Assembly: GCF_021026295.1 (NCBI RefSeq)
Contig: NZ_JAJNDA010000030.1
Location: forward strand, 1 to 50,700
Reading direction: 5' to 3'
DNA length: 50,700 nt
DNA from: Actinomycetospora soli
GTDB lineage: Bacteria; Actinomycetota; Actinomycetes; Mycobacteriales; Pseudonocardiaceae
Shown in pieces: positions 50,326 to 50,700 of this stretch. Numbering within the stretch: the stretch's first letter is position 1; each line of letters begins with the position of its first letter. The notes below the pieces were generated by a model, which made no database searches, was not told the origin of the DNA, and worked only from the letters and a program-made list of their open reading frames with translations. The position numbers were made by a program, and so were the translations under genes.

Positions 50326-50700
50326 CGGGTCCCTTCCCGGAGAGGTCGGGCCGCAGGGGCTCGACGGTGCGGTGCCGCCACGCGCCCCACCAGAGTCCGG
50401 CGCCGTAGGCGAGGTCGTCGGCGCGGTGCGCGGCGACGTGGGCGAGCGCGTCGACCGGGCCGGCGCCCCGGTCGCGGAAGCGGAGCCAGTCGGCGACGCC
50501 CTCCGCGGCGGCGGCCAGCAGCAGCGCGCGGCGCACCCGTCGGCTGACCAGCGCGCCGACGGCCGCGGCGGGCCACCAGTGCCGGGTGAGCGCGCCGGCC
50601 GCCTGCCACAGCGCGCCGCCGAGGCCCCACGGTGCGAGCACGAGGGCGAGCGGCACCGGCCCGGTGACCCGTGGCCGTGGGGGCGGGCAGCGGCGTTGCG
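50318..50700 (-). CDS. C-terminal part of a probable mycofactocin glycosyltransferase MftF
   Basis: The frame stays open from 50318 to the window edge (about 127 aa seen). It contains two or three membrane-like helices (VPLALVLAPWGLGGALWQAAG; WWPAAAVGALV) and ends WLRFRDRGAGPVDALAHVAAHRADDLAYGAGLWWGAWRHRTVEPLRPDL, of which the core DDLAYGAGLWWGAWRHRT recalls the C-terminus of MftF in mycofactocin clusters. The catalytic GT2 domain would be upstream, beyond the window. The identification rests on this tail only. Confidence 0.5.
   Translation of the reverse strand, partial: QRRCPPPRPRVTGPVPLALVLAPWGLGGALWQAAGALTRHWWPAAAVGALVSRRVRRALLLAAAAEGVADWLRFRDRGAGPVDALAHVAAHRADDLAYGAGLWWGAWRHRTVEPLRPDLSGKGPDA

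Overview
The window is chromosomal DNA of a very GC-rich actinobacterium, most likely from the Pseudonocardiaceae (Pseudonocardia or a close relative). The reasons are almost exclusive G or C at third codon positions, frequent GTG starts, many ATGA/GTGA/TGATG gene junctions, gene order shared with Mycobacterium (mfd-mazG-eno-ftsB-DUF501-ppx, and the MFS-DUF2771-csp / moaA-moaD neighbourhood), and a C-terminal gene fragment at the right edge that resembles the mycofactocin glycosyltransferase MftF. The genus is inferred; no rRNA is present.

Left third (1-18.3 kb), mostly housekeeping and mostly on the minus strand: a cut-off PIG-L/LmbE-like protein, an unusual short tRNA with a UAA anticodon, family-5 uracil-DNA glycosylase, ppx, DUF501, an FtsB-like divisome protein, eno, a TPR protein, a membrane-anchored lytic transglycosylase, the iron system efeUOB behind a good DtxR/IdeR box, mazG, a SurA-like lipoprotein, asparaginase and mfd.

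Middle (18.4-31.2 kb): an MFS transporter coupled to a DUF2771 protein, a 155-bp tandem array of nested palindromes, a long cold-shock protein, a divergent LuxR/cupin pair, an acyl-CoA ligase, AMP nucleosidase, molybdate transport modABC with a small HTH-Mop gene, an acyl-CoA dehydrogenase, and a response regulator without a phospho-acceptor Asp.

Right third (31.4-50.7 kb): a secreted protein and its truncated tandem paralogue that runs antisense into an HlyD-type adaptor; moaA-moaD; a two-module lipoprotein; ogt; a second acyl-CoA ligase; divergent alkA and a glyoxalase-fold gene; a tightly coupled four-gene set (CaiB/BaiF CoA-transferase, P1 aminopeptidase, EEP nuclease-fold protein, AraC regulator); a form II CO-dehydrogenase-like operon coxSLM with coxG; a MOSC protein; and the putative mftF end.

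Two themes connect the parts. The first is molybdenum: uptake (modABC), cofactor synthesis (moaA, moaD), a molybdo-hydroxylase (coxSLM plus coxG) and a MOSC protein all lie within 24 kb. The second is a striking density of intergenic palindromes in at least five sequence families. They sit at gene ends or between promoters, and some supply stop or start codons of neighbouring genes. They are the least explained structure here and the best candidate for something undescribed. No prophage, transposase, CRISPR array or defence system was recognised.
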